Notes: generated from the sequence alone by a model not told the origin. A stretch of 51,402 nucleotides of DNA from Euryarchaeota archaeon UBA24 (GCA_002503845.1 DASO01000007.1:1-51402); one strand, 5' to 3'; positions 1-8,921 are shown, counted from the first letter of the stretch. Numbers and translations: made by a program.

Positions 1-825
1 ATCCTATATGCGTTGAAAAATCAAGATTATCCAAAAGATAGGAGAGAGGATCGGGTTCAAGAAGCTTTGTCTCTTGTGGGATTGGCAGGGGGTAATGTAG
101 AGGACAGGTATCCATCGGAATTATCTGGTGGTCAGCAGCAGCGTGTTGCGTTTGCCCGGGCCATATCTTATGAGCCAAAGTTGCTTTTGATGGATGAGCC
201 TTTGTCAAACTTGGACTTCCAACTTCGAAAGAGAATGAGACAAAGTATACTAGATATTTTGGAAGAAATTAAGGTTACCACAGTATACGTTACACACGAT
301 CAAGAAGAAGCGTTTGAAATTTCAGATGATATCTGTGTAATGAAAGATGGTGTTATGATGCAACAAGGAGGTCCAGAGGCACTATATGATTCACCTAATT
401 CACCGTTTGTGGCAAATTTCATAGGTGAAGCCAATGTATTCAATGCAGAAGTTAGTTCTAAGACCAAAACATCTGCGAATGCTACGATTACAAAAGGGGA
501 CCAGAAACTAGATATGGTTTGCCGACACGAAGGTGGGACTGCATTAAAGAACCCTGTAATTGTGATTAGACCAGAAAATATATTCATAGAGGTTGCCAGC
601 AAAGCTGGTAAGGGATCCAAGTATAACAAGACAAGCCAAACCAACGAATATTCTGGTAAAATTTCACACAAAATATTTAGAGGTGCTTCTGTATACTATG
701 ATGTTGTTATTGGAGAAAATACAACGGTTCAAGTTAGATCATCGCAAAGTAAACTTAAAGTTGGTCAGAATGTGAAAGTAGTGATTGCTAAGCAAGATGC
801 ACTTATAGTGCAAGGCGCTGCGTGA
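1..825 (+). CDS. ABC transporter ATP-binding protein, FbpC/PotA-like (5' partial)
   Basis: This is the C-terminal part of an importer ATPase that would couple ATP hydrolysis to uptake of a small solute (iron, polyamine or similar). The reading frame is open to base 1, so the Walker A region lies outside the window; the TTG at 13 is inside the gene and is not a start. Visible are the signature LSGGQQQRVAFARA, Walker B LLLMDEP, the D-loop and the H-loop THDQEE. After them comes a C-terminal extension of about 140 residues of the TOBE type, with the RPENIFIE stretch usual in this family. The substrate cannot be told because permease and binding-protein genes are not in view. A run of six T follows the stop. 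Confidence 0.9.
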   Translation: MLYALKNQDYPKDRREDRVQEALSLVGLAGGNVEDRYPSELSGGQQQRVAFARAISYEPKLLLMDEPLSNLDFQLRKRMRQSILDILEEIKVTTVYVTHDQEEAFEISDDICVMKDGVMMQQGGPEALYDSPNSPFVANFIGEANVFNAEVSSKTKTSANATITKGDQKLDMVCRHEGGTALKNPVIVIRPENIFIEVASKAGKGSKYNKTSQTNEYSGKISHKIFRGASVYYDVVIGENTTVQVRSSQSKLKVGQNVKVVIAKQDALIVQGAA

Positions 826-843
826 TCAGTTAGGACTGGACAA

Positions 844-849
844 TTTTTT
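844..849 (+). terminator. Oligo-T terminator after the ABC gene
   Basis: Six consecutive T lie about 20 bases after the stop codon at 825, in the 54-base gap between two convergent genes. Archaeal RNA polymerase commonly terminates at such tracts; no hairpin is needed or seen. Confidence 0.4.
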
Positions 850-879
850 AGATAGATAAAAGATTTAAGAAAAACCAAA

Positions 880-1248
880 TCAAGGGGATTTTAGAAATAA
901 TTCCCTTTCTTTTTCGACTATTTCAAACGTGCTTAGAGTTACTTCTGAATCTCCACAATGAGCCCCGGTGGAAAGGTCGAATTCCCAGCCGTGCCAAGGG
1001 CAAGAGATAGTAAGGATAGTTTCAGAGAAAGATTCTTCAAGTCGTTTTCCTGCACTAACGAATGTCGCCTCGAGTTTTGGAAGAACTATTCCTTGTCCAA
1101 GGGGACCTGATTGATGTGGACAAGTTGCTTCGATTGCATAATAAGATCCGTCCACGTGTAAGACGAGGACGGGGGTACCTTCTACATTGACCGTTTTTCG
1201 AGATCCCTCGGGGAGATCGTTTGTGGAACAAATAGGTATCAAAGTCAT
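880..1248 (-). CDS. Rieske [2Fe-2S] ferredoxin-like protein
   Basis: This 122-residue soluble protein resembles the Rieske ferredoxins that feed electrons to ring-hydroxylating oxygenases and related enzymes. The two cluster-binding motifs are clear: CPHQSGPLGQG near residue 43 and CPWHGWEFD near residue 83. The gap between the first motif's His and the second motif's Cys is 37 residues, about 20 more than usual, so an insertion sits between the cluster loops. There is no signal peptide or membrane segment. Its ATG overlaps the stop of the upstream amidohydrolase gene by four bases (ATGA), implying translational coupling and a shared job, possibly as electron donor or redox partner in a catabolic step. 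Confidence 0.88.
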   Translation of the reverse strand: MTLIPICSTNDLPEGSRKTVNVEGTPVLVLHVDGSYYAIEATCPHQSGPLGQGIVLPKLEATFVSAGKRLEESFSETILTISCPWHGWEFDLSTGAHCGDSEVTLSTFEIVEKERELFLKSP

Positions 1249-2303
1249 ATTCCAAATATCCTCTCTGCTGTTTTTCCAAGAATCATGCTTTGTTCAGAAT
1301 CACTTAGGAAGGTCATATCTGTAATGACACTTGGACGATCGTAATCCCAATGTGGGTAATCTGAAGCATACATGAGGCGTTCTGGCCCACCAATCATGTC
1401 GATAATTTGTTTGAGGTATTCAGGATTGTCTGGTTCTTCGAGTGGTTGAGTTCCATAATAAAATTCTTGCATATATTTAGATGGTTTTTTCGTTAGAAGA
1501 GGGGCTTCTGATTGGCGTTTCATATATTCAGCATCGAGCCTGTGCATCATTAAAGGAACCCAGAAAATTCCAGATTCTTGGAATACGATATCGAGGTTTG
1601 GATATTTTTCGGGAACCCCCTGAATGACTAAACTCACAATTTGTGCCATGTTATTCCATAAGAAACCTAAAGTATGTGTCTCAAGGAATTTTCGATACCC
1701 TCTTATGAAGAAGCTATCCACACTAGAGCCTCCTGCATGAAAAACTACAGGGAAATTACGATCGTTGCAAGCTTCGTAAATTGGATCGTATCTTCGGTCT
1801 CCAAGAGGGGGTTCGGGCCCAGCGGTGACTAGGCAGAGTGCTACGACTCCCTTTTCATCGGCTACTCGATCGATTAACGCGACAGACTCTTCTGGATCGT
1901 GGAAGGGTGCAACTAGCATCGTATAAATTCCTTCAGAGGGATCAACAACTTTATCGAGCATATAGTCAATGAATCCATTTGCAAGAGGGACTGCTATTTC
2001 ATCACTAGATAATTTTCCAAATGAAAGCATTTTGTTGGGTAGTAAAACAATCTTATCAAGACCGACATGTTTCATCACAATAGGTATTTCCTCAGGTGTC
2101 ATATCTTTTTGAGGGTATGAAGTTACATTCCTCATAATTCTGCCACCCACCCACCGGTCACCGGTACTACCAGGGATAAATCTACCCCTCGTTGCTCCAC
2201 TAAACCGTGATTTCCATGGTTCAACTAGATAATTTGAAAAGTCATGTAATGGTTCAAAAAAATGTGCATCAACGTCAACAACCACATGGCCATTTTTGGG
2301 CAT
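1245..2303 (-). CDS. Amidohydrolase-2 family metal-dependent hydrolase/decarboxylase
   Basis: This 352-residue TIM-barrel enzyme belongs to the amidohydrolase-related family that includes ACMSD and related aromatic-acid decarboxylases. It opens with the metal-binding DVDAHFFEP motif, has a central FHAGGSS segment carrying a His ligand, and a late YASDYPHWD segment carrying the catalytic Asp. These are the hallmarks of metal-dependent hydrolases or decarboxylases acting on carboxylated rings. The substrate is not evident. It is the first gene of a two-gene operon with the Rieske protein, coupled by an ATGA overlap. A TATA-like TTTAAAAA is centred 26 bases before the start, which suits a leaderless mRNA. 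Confidence 0.88.
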   Translation of the reverse strand: MPKNGHVVVDVDAHFFEPLHDFSNYLVEPWKSRFSGATRGRFIPGSTGDRWVGGRIMRNVTSYPQKDMTPEEIPIVMKHVGLDKIVLLPNKMLSFGKLSSDEIAVPLANGFIDYMLDKVVDPSEGIYTMLVAPFHDPEESVALIDRVADEKGVVALCLVTAGPEPPLGDRRYDPIYEACNDRNFPVVFHAGGSSVDSFFIRGYRKFLETHTLGFLWNNMAQIVSLVIQGVPEKYPNLDIVFQESGIFWVPLMMHRLDAEYMKRQSEAPLLTKKPSKYMQEFYYGTQPLEEPDNPEYLKQIIDMIGGPERLMYASDYPHWDYDRPSVITDMTFLSDSEQSMILGKTAERIFGI

Positions 2304-2325
2304 GTGTTAAAGAAGGTCATTGGAG

Positions 2326-2333
2326 TTTAAAAA
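2326..2333 (-). promoter_or_regulatory. TATA box of the amidohydrolase-Rieske operon
   Basis: The plus strand reads TTTAAAAA; on the minus strand this is a good archaeal TATA element centred 26 bases upstream of the ATG at 2303. Transcription would then begin at or next to the start codon, giving a leaderless message. Confidence 0.5.
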
Positions 2334-2479
2334 GTGTGAAGATTTGAAATAGACCGAGAGATCCTACGAGTGAATGACCAACACTAAATTTCATGTTATT
2401 TATGAAGTGGAGGGTTGTAAGATGTCAATAGACTTGAATATTACCTGTAATCAAGAAAATAAAAGGACAAAATCTACAA

Positions 2480-3115
2480 ATGAGTGAGGATGAGAAGTTA
2501 AAGGTGCACTTGGAAGCTGGAATTGCCATTTACAATAGCGGAGAGTACCATGCTGCCCATGGGGCGTGGGAGCGATACTGGTTAAAACTTGAGAAGGGGA
2601 GCGAGGACAGGTTATTTTTACAAGGTTTAATTCAATTTACAGCCATAATATATCATGGGACTAATGAAAATTGGAGGGGAATGAGAGGACTCGTAGAAAG
2701 TTCGCTTGGGTATTTAGAGAAAATACCAGAAGTGTACAGAGGCGTGGATATTGGACTTATTAGAGAATATCTTATTGAAATAAGTCAGGATGTGGAATCA
2801 TTCTCCCAAGAAAAAATCCCCATTATAGCGTATAGAGGTGACAAGATGGAATTGGCAGGTTTAGAAATCGAATCTGTATTTCTAGCTGCGGAAGTGATAT
2901 CAGAGGAGGTCGAAGCATACGAATATGAGATTATTAAAGAGGCGATTAGTTATGCGAGAGGGGGATTTGAAGAGGGAAAGTATAAAAAAATTGAGCAATT
3001 GATAGTAGCTTTTGTAAAAAACCCAGATTTGCGAGGGATGGCATATGGGCAGATAAGAAGCAGAGTAGAAAGAATGAGAGAAAGTGGGAAGGATATTAAA
3101 AAGCTATTTGGATAA
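2480..3115 (+). CDS. DUF309 family protein
   Basis: A 211-residue cytosolic protein. The N-terminal region, roughly residues 8-80, matches the DUF309 domain: a Gly-Glu-Tyr-His-x-Ala-His segment (GEYHAAHGAWE) followed by LFLQGLIQFTAIIYH, the conserved helical core of that family. Members are common in haloarchaea, cyanobacteria and plants but their function is unknown. The remainder is charged and helical, without recognised motifs or membrane segments. The gene is divergent from the amidohydrolase operon and convergent with the next gene, so it appears to be transcribed alone. No Shine-Dalgarno sequence is seen before its ATG. Confidence 0.82.
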   Translation: MSEDEKLKVHLEAGIAIYNSGEYHAAHGAWERYWLKLEKGSEDRLFLQGLIQFTAIIYHGTNENWRGMRGLVESSLGYLEKIPEVYRGVDIGLIREYLIEISQDVESFSQEKIPIIAYRGDKMELAGLEIESVFLAAEVISEEVEAYEYEIIKEAISYARGGFEEGKYKKIEQLIVAFVKNPDLRGMAYGQIRSRVERMRESGKDIKKLFG

Positions 3116-3125
3116 TTTCTTAGAA

Positions 3126-3869
3126 TTAAGAAATATGCTCTGCAGAGTTGTCTTTCGGAAAATAACCCAAGATATCTCTAGTACGATCTAAGGAATAATA
3201 ACTACCATCGTTGTCGGAAACACCATAGACTATTTCATACCCATAATCAGCTTGTAGGCATCTATCGAAGAGATGGCCGCAATCTCGATTAGAAAGCCAC
3301 ATAGATTGTCCACGTGCGTAGTCAACAGGAGGTGCATCTCCGTTTAAATTTCCAATCCTAACGCAAAGGACAGATATGCCGTGCTCATCGTGGTAATATC
3401 GCCCTAGAATTTCGCCGATGGCTTTGCTGGCGCCATAAAGATTTCCAGGTCGAGGAAGTTCAGTTCCATCGAGAGGAAATGGACTATCGAGATTGGAAGA
3501 ATCAGAATTTGGATCGGTTTCATAGTGACCAACTGCGTGGTTCGAAGATGCGAAGATAAATTTTTCAACGTTGGAATTCACTGCGGCTTCAAGTAAGATT
3601 TGAGTACCTTCAATATTATTTCGAAGAACTGAGTTCCAAGATGCAGAGGTTTGAGGATTCCCGGCAAGGTGAATTATTGCACTAGCCCCCTCTACAGCTT
3701 CTTTTACAGCAGTGGTGTTTAAAATATCAGCAACAATTAAGTCATAGGGAAAATCACTATCGGGAGACTGGTTATCAAGTAGACGCCATGTGTATTGATC
3801 ATAGAGGTGTGAAAGGATCGTGCGTCCCACATTTCCTAGTGCGCCTGTAAGCAATACTACCTCTTTCAT
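3126..3869 (-). CDS. NAD-dependent epimerase/dehydratase (uronate/hexose dehydrogenase-like)
   Basis: A 247-residue extended short-chain dehydrogenase. The Rossmann glycine motif GALGNVGR is near residue 9, IIHLAGNPQ near 65, FASSNHAVG near 105 and the catalytic YGASK near 145. The SSNHAVG segment is typical of uronate dehydrogenases and of Azf, the haloarchaeal NAD-dependent glucose-6-phosphate dehydrogenase, so oxidation of a sugar or sugar acid at C1 is likely. The exact substrate cannot be read from the sequence. It is a stand-alone gene, convergent with the DUF309 gene and divergent from mptD. Confidence 0.85.
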   Translation of the reverse strand: MKEVVLLTGALGNVGRTILSHLYDQYTWRLLDNQSPDSDFPYDLIVADILNTTAVKEAVEGASAIIHLAGNPQTSASWNSVLRNNIEGTQILLEAAVNSNVEKFIFASSNHAVGHYETDPNSDSSNLDSPFPLDGTELPRPGNLYGASKAIGEILGRYYHDEHGISVLCVRIGNLNGDAPPVDYARGQSMWLSNRDCGHLFDRCLQADYGYEIVYGVSDNDGSYYSLDRTRDILGYFPKDNSAEHIS

Positions 3870-3934
3870 TGAAAGTTAATGAGAGGGGAAAGGAGAAGTA
3901 ACTTTTTCTTTAGAGGGCAGAAAGTTCAAGTTGT

Positions 3935-4285
3935 ATGAAACCAACGGAAACGGAAATTGCTTGTTTCGAGTCGGGCGTCAAGCTTGGATCGCTATACCAT
4001 CAGTTTTCAAGTGCCCCTATCAGTCTGAATAATATCGAAAGTTTATCTTCTGCAATTGAAAAATCAATTCAAAACCAGCCACATTGTACAAATGTGTCAG
4101 TAGAGATATCAGAAGAGGAAGTAAAAAAATCAATGAATGATGATTTTGGGTATGCAGAATTAAAAGGGGAGATGATGGCAGTTAGAATCGAGATTCAATA
4201 TAAGGATACAAAGGTTGTATCTAAAATGAGAGTTGAAAGTGGCTATCCACTGATGTTTGTTGAGTCTGTAGAGACAAAGGAATGA
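3935..4285 (+). CDS. mptD: Archaeal dihydroneopterin aldolase MptD
   Basis: This 116-residue protein matches the archaeal MptD family, which is unrelated in sequence to bacterial FolB. MptD cleaves 7,8-dihydroneopterin to 6-hydroxymethyl-7,8-dihydropterin and glycolaldehyde on the route to tetrahydromethanopterin or folate. Family landmarks are the N-terminal CFESGVKLGSLYHQF, the NQPHC segment and the C-terminal GYPLMFVE. The length is the family's usual one. It lies divergent from the sugar dehydrogenase gene and convergent with a creatininase-family gene. The protein is less acidic than haloarchaeal homologs. Confidence 0.88.
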   Translation: MKPTETEIACFESGVKLGSLYHQFSSAPISLNNIESLSSAIEKSIQNQPHCTNVSVEISEEEVKKSMNDDFGYAELKGEMMAVRIEIQYKDTKVVSKMRVESGYPLMFVESVETKE

Positions 4286-4307
4286 ATTGAGAAAAAAGAA
4301 GACATCA

Positions 4308-5030
4308 TCAAGAAAGTTTGAGCTTTGATACCACTTCTAGAAGTTTAGCGAGGGAAGTTCCAGATTCTTTTAATAATTTTTCCCCGAGATTACTAGACGC
4401 AAGAGATGGATCTCCTATAACACCATTTTTTGTAAATTTTTCAACGTCGTATTTCATTTGTGCACCTTGTTCAAAAGACCCCCAACGATCTCCAGAATCG
4501 GAACTTGCTTGCGAGATCATACCAGAATTGATGAGATTGGGGAAAAGATGCAATAACATAGATGTTTCAACTTCACCTGCATGGCCCATGGGGAGATCGT
4601 CTGAATACCGAAACCAGGTATAGGTAGTTGCAAATGCAGGTTTTGTGGTGTTTCGGGTTATATCGGCGCAAATTTCATTTAATGCGTCGATGTTGCCTCC
4701 GTGGCCATTTACTATGATGATTTTATTCCATCCGTGATGAATAAAAGAATTGAGCACGTCCGATATACAATCGCGAAAAGTTTGTGGAGAAAGCCAAAGT
4801 GTTCCAGGGAAATTTCTATGCTCCTCAGATACGCCGAAGGGTAGGGAGGGCGCGAGAATGGCTTCGCCTGGAAATTGTTTGATGCCTTCTTCTGCGACAG
4901 ATTTGGCTAGTAATAGATCGGTAGAAAGAGGTGCATGGGGCCCATGCTGTTCTGTGCTTCCCACAGGAAAAACTACTATTTTTGATGCCGCATCTTTTGC
5001 ATCTTCGGAAGTGACCTGAGATAGATCCAT
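4308..5030 (-). CDS. Creatininase family amidohydrolase (ArfB-like candidate)
   Basis: A 240-residue metal-dependent amidohydrolase. Metal-binding motifs are visible: GSTEQHGPHAPLSTD near residue 24, NGHGGNIDAL near 109 and GHAGEVETS near 155. In archaea one member of this family, ArfB, is the formamide hydrolase of riboflavin and F420 synthesis; other members are creatininases or MftE-like peptidases. The neighbouring pterin gene mptD and the ribH gene elsewhere in the window make the ArfB role plausible, but sequence alone does not decide it. The gene is transcribed alone, toward mptD. Confidence 0.85.
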   Translation of the reverse strand: MDLSQVTSEDAKDAASKIVVFPVGSTEQHGPHAPLSTDLLLAKSVAEEGIKQFPGEAILAPSLPFGVSEEHRNFPGTLWLSPQTFRDCISDVLNSFIHHGWNKIIIVNGHGGNIDALNEICADITRNTTKPAFATTYTWFRYSDDLPMGHAGEVETSMLLHLFPNLINSGMISQASSDSGDRWGSFEQGAQMKYDVEKFTKNGVIGDPSLASSNLGEKLLKESGTSLAKLLEVVSKLKLS

Positions 5031-5097
5031 AATGTACTAAGGTTGTCATTGGTCTTGTAATCAACGGTGGTAGTTTGGGGAGAAATGGCCAGATGAA

Positions 5098-6927
5098 TTA
5101 GACATTTCTAGCACTCCAAAGTTCGGAATAGGATCCTTTTTTATTCAATAGTTCATTATGAGTTCCATATTCTATAATCACCCCATCTTGTAAAACTAAG
5201 ATATTAGTTGAATCCTGTATTGTGGAGAGTCTATGAGCAATAGCCAGAATGGTCTTTTCAGAATGGTGGGTCTTTATAAAATCTAATATCAAAGATTCAG
5301 TGGGGGTGTCTACGTCGCTAGTAGCTTCGTCGAAAATGAAAATTGGAGGGTCTTTTAGAAGTGCTCGTGCAATGGCAATTCGTTGTCGTTGTCCTCCCGA
5401 GAGTTTGATTCCACGTTCTCCGACGATGGTGTCATATCCATGTGGTAAATTCATTATGAAATCATGAGCCTTTGCTGCTTTAGAAGATTGAATAAGTTCC
5501 TCCTCATTGGCTGTGAATGATCCATATTGGATGTTCTCCCTAACCGTGCCGTGGAAAAGGAAAATATCCTGGCCAACATATCCAATTTGGTCACGTAAAC
5601 TCTTCAGAGATAGATCTCGAATATCATGCCCATCTATTGTGATGGATCCATGATCTATATCGTACAATCTTAATAATAGTCTCAATAAGGTTGATTTTCC
5701 AGATCCACTATGGCCAACTATAGCCAAAGATTCACCTTTCCCAGCCTTAAAAGAGATATTAGACAATATTTTGTCTTGAGAATATCCAAAAGAAACATCT
5801 TCGTAGATGATTGTTCCAGAATCGACGATTAGTTCAGGAGGGTTGGATTTTTCAGGGAGAGTATTAGTTTCATCGATTAAACCAAATATTCTGACGGTGG
5901 ATGCCCGGGCCCGTTGATACATATTTATGACCTGTCCAAATTGGGTCATTGGCCAGACCAACTGTTGATGGAGCAACATGAATGTTACAAATTCCCCAGC
6001 ATAGAGAGGACGGGAGGAAAGCCAGAGTATATCTCCAGATATAACCCAGAATCCCCCGACTAGAAAGGTCATAGAAAATCCAATTCCAGATATAATTTGA
6101 AGTGAGGGGAAAAATTTTATTCGGGTTGTGATAGAATCCCAATTGGTATTATAATAATTCAGAGAAGTTTCCTCTACGCGACTAGATTCATAGAATTCGG
6201 TATTATAGAGTTTAATTAACTGGATTGCATTTAAATTCTGTTTAAGTCGAGAATGGAGTTTCCCCACACTGTCTCGTACTTCGGCATATTTTGGTTGTAT
6301 AGATTTTGTGAAGTTATATGTAAAAAAAGCGATTATAGGGATGGTGAAAAGAGAAATTGCGGCCAGGGGAGGGTTCATATAAAATAGTAAAGTTGCAATT
6401 CCAATTGCCATTACTGCGAGCCGAAAGACAGAGTTGAAACCATCATTTAAGAAAATTTCCAATCGGTTGACATCATTGGATAGGATAGACATTAATTCGC
6501 CTTTGTGTTTTCTGTCAAAGAAACTCATATTTAAATTTTGCAAACTGGCGTAGGTATCGATGCGGATTTGATGTTGGATATTTTGAGAAAATGAATTCCA
6601 GCCCCAATTTCTAAACCAATGGAGAATTGCACTGAGGATAAAAGAGAATATAATGAGAAAAACCACAAACCAAAATTGAGATATTGAGTGTTGAGGAAGG
6701 GAGGATTCAGAGAAAAATGGAATTAGAAATGGTTTATCTCGTAAAATAATTGAATCTATTGCAACACCGAGGAGGAAAGGAGGAACGAGATCGGATATAC
6801 GAGCGAATAGATTTGCTATGAAGCCTACAAGAAAATTCCGAATATTGGAGGCCCCATAGAAAAATAATAGACGGAGCATCGGGTTGGAAGAATTTAAAGA
6901 AGGAATGGTAGAATCGATGTCATCCAT
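5098..6927 (-). CDS. ABC exporter, fused membrane and ATPase domains
   Basis: This 609-residue half-transporter resembles MsbA/MDR-type exporters. An N-terminal region (about residues 20-350) holds six predicted membrane helices; the ATPase domain follows. Walker A GHSGSGKST is at 405-413, the signature LSGGQRQR near 509, Walker B IFIFDEATSDVD near 530 and the H-loop AHRLST near 567. It would work as a homodimer and expel a lipid, peptide or drug; the substrate is unknown. The start MDDIDST gives a short cytosolic leader, as in haloarchaeal homologs. It sits 47 bases downstream of the DUF192 gene on the same strand and may be co-transcribed with it. Confidence 0.92.
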   Translation of the reverse strand: MDDIDSTIPSLNSSNPMLRLLFFYGASNIRNFLVGFIANLFARISDLVPPFLLGVAIDSIILRDKPFLIPFFSESSLPQHSISQFWFVVFLIIFSFILSAILHWFRNWGWNSFSQNIQHQIRIDTYASLQNLNMSFFDRKHKGELMSILSNDVNRLEIFLNDGFNSVFRLAVMAIGIATLLFYMNPPLAAISLFTIPIIAFFTYNFTKSIQPKYAEVRDSVGKLHSRLKQNLNAIQLIKLYNTEFYESSRVEETSLNYYNTNWDSITTRIKFFPSLQIISGIGFSMTFLVGGFWVISGDILWLSSRPLYAGEFVTFMLLHQQLVWPMTQFGQVINMYQRARASTVRIFGLIDETNTLPEKSNPPELIVDSGTIIYEDVSFGYSQDKILSNISFKAGKGESLAIVGHSGSGKSTLLRLLLRLYDIDHGSITIDGHDIRDLSLKSLRDQIGYVGQDIFLFHGTVRENIQYGSFTANEEELIQSSKAAKAHDFIMNLPHGYDTIVGERGIKLSGGQRQRIAIARALLKDPPIFIFDEATSDVDTPTESLILDFIKTHHSEKTILAIAHRLSTIQDSTNILVLQDGVIIEYGTHNELLNKKGSYSELWSARNV

Positions 6928-6974
6928 GAGGTATACGTAATATGGATGGCGGAGAGGAGTAAAATTTTCTCGGT

Positions 6975-7490
6975 TTAGTCTAAGTAAATATGGACGGTGT
7001 CACCAGGAGATATATTGTGGTCAAGTGTCCAATTATAGGGCAATTCAATAACCCATTTGCTAAGTCCTTCATAAGGGGTGTAAGGAGGTAGCTCAGGGGA
7101 CGCATGATGAATAGAAACAATAGTACCCTGAGAATCTATGAAAATAATATCGATGGGGAAGCTCATATTGCGCATTACATAAACATGGTTTGTTTCAGAG
7201 GGATGAACAAAAAGCATCCCCTGGTTTTTACCGAGAAAAGTGGTTTGACTCAGACCTATATAACGGGTGATCATAGTGTCTGAAATTTGAAGTTCTGCTT
7301 GGGCGAGTACAGTTTCAGAAGTGTCAAAAAAGACCACAGTTGCGGTGGGAGACTGGGCAGATCCATGGAATGTAAACAAAATTGCAACGGCAAGGAGGAT
7401 AACAAGGATGGTGAGTAGAATGAGAGATGGCAGGGAGATTTTCCTACGTATGTCCCCTATAATTAACCAGATCGAGGATAATTTGGGCAT
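6975..7490 (-). CDS. DUF192 family exported or membrane-anchored protein
   Basis: A 171-residue protein with one N-terminal membrane segment at about residues 20-42, likely a signal anchor. A DUF192 domain fills residues 60-171: the GLS motif, GMLFVHP, MRNMSFPIDIIFID and an ending in GDTVHIYLD are all characteristic. The family is small, probably extracytoplasmic and of unknown function; it is frequent in haloarchaea. Its ATG lies only six bases after the tRNA-Val gene on the same strand. There is no room for a promoter between them, so it is probably read from the tRNA promoter or from within the tRNA gene. The ABC exporter gene follows. Confidence 0.87.
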   Translation of the reverse strand: MPKLSSIWLIIGDIRRKISLPSLILLTILVILLAVAILFTFHGSAQSPTATVVFFDTSETVLAQAELQISDTMITRYIGLSQTTFLGKNQGMLFVHPSETNHVYVMRNMSFPIDIIFIDSQGTIVSIHHASPELPPYTPYEGLSKWVIELPYNWTLDHNISPGDTVHIYLD

Positions 7491-7496
7491 TTAAAA

Positions 7497-7571
7497 TGGG
7501 TCGGGCAGGAGTTGAACCTGCGATCCCCGCAGTGTAAATGCGATGTCATAACCAGACTAGACCACCGACCC
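7497..7571 (-). tRNA. tRNA-Val (anticodon UAC)
   Basis: A full cloverleaf folds on the minus strand. The acceptor GGGTCGG pairs with CCGACCC, the D arm is GTCTAG...TGAC, and the anticodon stem TCGCA/TGCGG encloses TTTACAC with TAC at positions 34-36. The T arm is GCAGG-TTCAACT-CCTGC. The discriminator base is A and CCA is not encoded. No intron is present. It is directly followed by the DUF192 gene. Confidence 0.95.
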
Positions 7572-7684
7572 GTACTACAGTATATTGTTTCTGAATTGGA
7601 ATAACGATTATGAATGGAAAATGTGGAAAATAACATGATATGGTTTAAGAACAGCGTGGATCGAATATATGTAGGCGAAGTGTG

Positions 7685-8881
7685 ATGGCAAAGAACGTCG
7701 GTACAATATTATTTGGAAAGGGAGGGGATGTGATCAAGGATCCAAAAATTCAATCTTTGGTCATGGCAAGTGCCGTGTTAATAACAGAATCTGCAGTTTT
7801 AAGTCCCATTATTGCAGATCTTGCTATTGTATTTTCAATTAGTGATGCTAGAGCAGGTTTGCTGATGCTAGCGTACACAATACCCACAGTCATTTTAGTC
7901 CCAATGATGGGGATTCTTTCGGATCGGTATGGAAAGAAGTACTTTTTAGTACCCGGTTTGGCTTTATTTGGATTGGCGGGTGCAGCAATTGCCATGGTAA
8001 ATACATTTGAAGCCATATTGGTATTAAGGGTGTTGCAGTCGGTAGGCCACTCTGCTGCAGGTCCAATTGTAATTGCAATGATAGGGGACCTATATACTGG
8101 CGTTCAGGAGACTACCGCCCAAGGGATTCGTACGGCTGGGATAAATATAGGAATTATAGGAATACCAATATTAAGTGCAATATTATTTGTATATTCATGG
8201 CAATATCCATTTTTGCTTTATTTAATTGCGATTCCAATGGCCATATGGGCGTGGCGGGTCCTCCCTCAATCGATAGAATCGACGAATTCGTCGATGAGAG
8301 ATTATATAAATGATTTGATATTGCTGATCAGTGAACGGAGAATGGCATGTTTGGTTACGACATTTGTTATTAGATTTTTACTTTTGTTTGGATTTCTCAC
8401 ATATGTCTCTGTTTTGGCAATAGGAGAGGCAGGACTTGATGTCAAGACAGCAGGGCTATTGGTAGCAGTGAAGGGGATCGTCTCGTTTATAAGCTCCACG
8501 CAAGTGGGGAGGTTGTCAAATGTGTTTTCAACTACAGACATAATAATGGGAGGATTCATCATAGGGAGTTTAGGCATAATAATTATGGGAGTATTACCAA
8601 TTCCATTAGTAATTGCGGTGGGAGCAATACTATATGGATTTGGGGACGGAGTGGTAGCACCTGGGCAGAAAAGTTTGGTGAATCAGATAGCCCCAGAAGG
8701 TATGAGAGGAGGGGCAGTTTCGGTTGCGACTACATTCCAAAATTTGGGTAAAGTGGTAGGCCCAGGAATGATTGCACTTATGCTAATTGTATCTGATATT
8801 TCAATAGCTTTCACGGTTGTGGGGTTAACAGGTTTGTTGGCAGGTGTCGGACTCATGGTAGGCGTTAAGAGACTGCAATAA
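7685..8881 (+). CDS. Major facilitator superfamily transporter
   Basis: A 398-residue transporter with about twelve membrane helices. The loop between helices 2 and 3 shows the MFS signature GILSDRYGKK, and a matching second-half motif lies around GRLSNVF. It is closest in style to drug/proton antiporters (DHA1 type), but its position just upstream of the molybdenum hydroxylase genes on the same strand also fits uptake of the compound that enzyme oxidises. The ATG at 7685 was chosen over the GTG one codon before it. The gap to the next gene is 85 bases and contains a separate TATA box, so the two units may be transcribed independently. Confidence 0.88.
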   Translation: MAKNVGTILFGKGGDVIKDPKIQSLVMASAVLITESAVLSPIIADLAIVFSISDARAGLLMLAYTIPTVILVPMMGILSDRYGKKYFLVPGLALFGLAGAAIAMVNTFEAILVLRVLQSVGHSAAGPIVIAMIGDLYTGVQETTAQGIRTAGINIGIIGIPILSAILFVYSWQYPFLLYLIAIPMAIWAWRVLPQSIESTNSSMRDYINDLILLISERRMACLVTTFVIRFLLLFGFLTYVSVLAIGEAGLDVKTAGLLVAVKGIVSFISSTQVGRLSNVFSTTDIIMGGFIIGSLGIIIMGVLPIPLVIAVGAILYGFGDGVVAPGQKSLVNQIAPEGMRGGAVSVATTFQNLGKVVGPGMIALMLIVSDISIAFTVVGLTGLLAGVGLMVGVKRLQ

Positions 8882-8921
8882 ATGGACTATATCTATAAAA
8901 AAACATCAAGGTGGCATGTCC

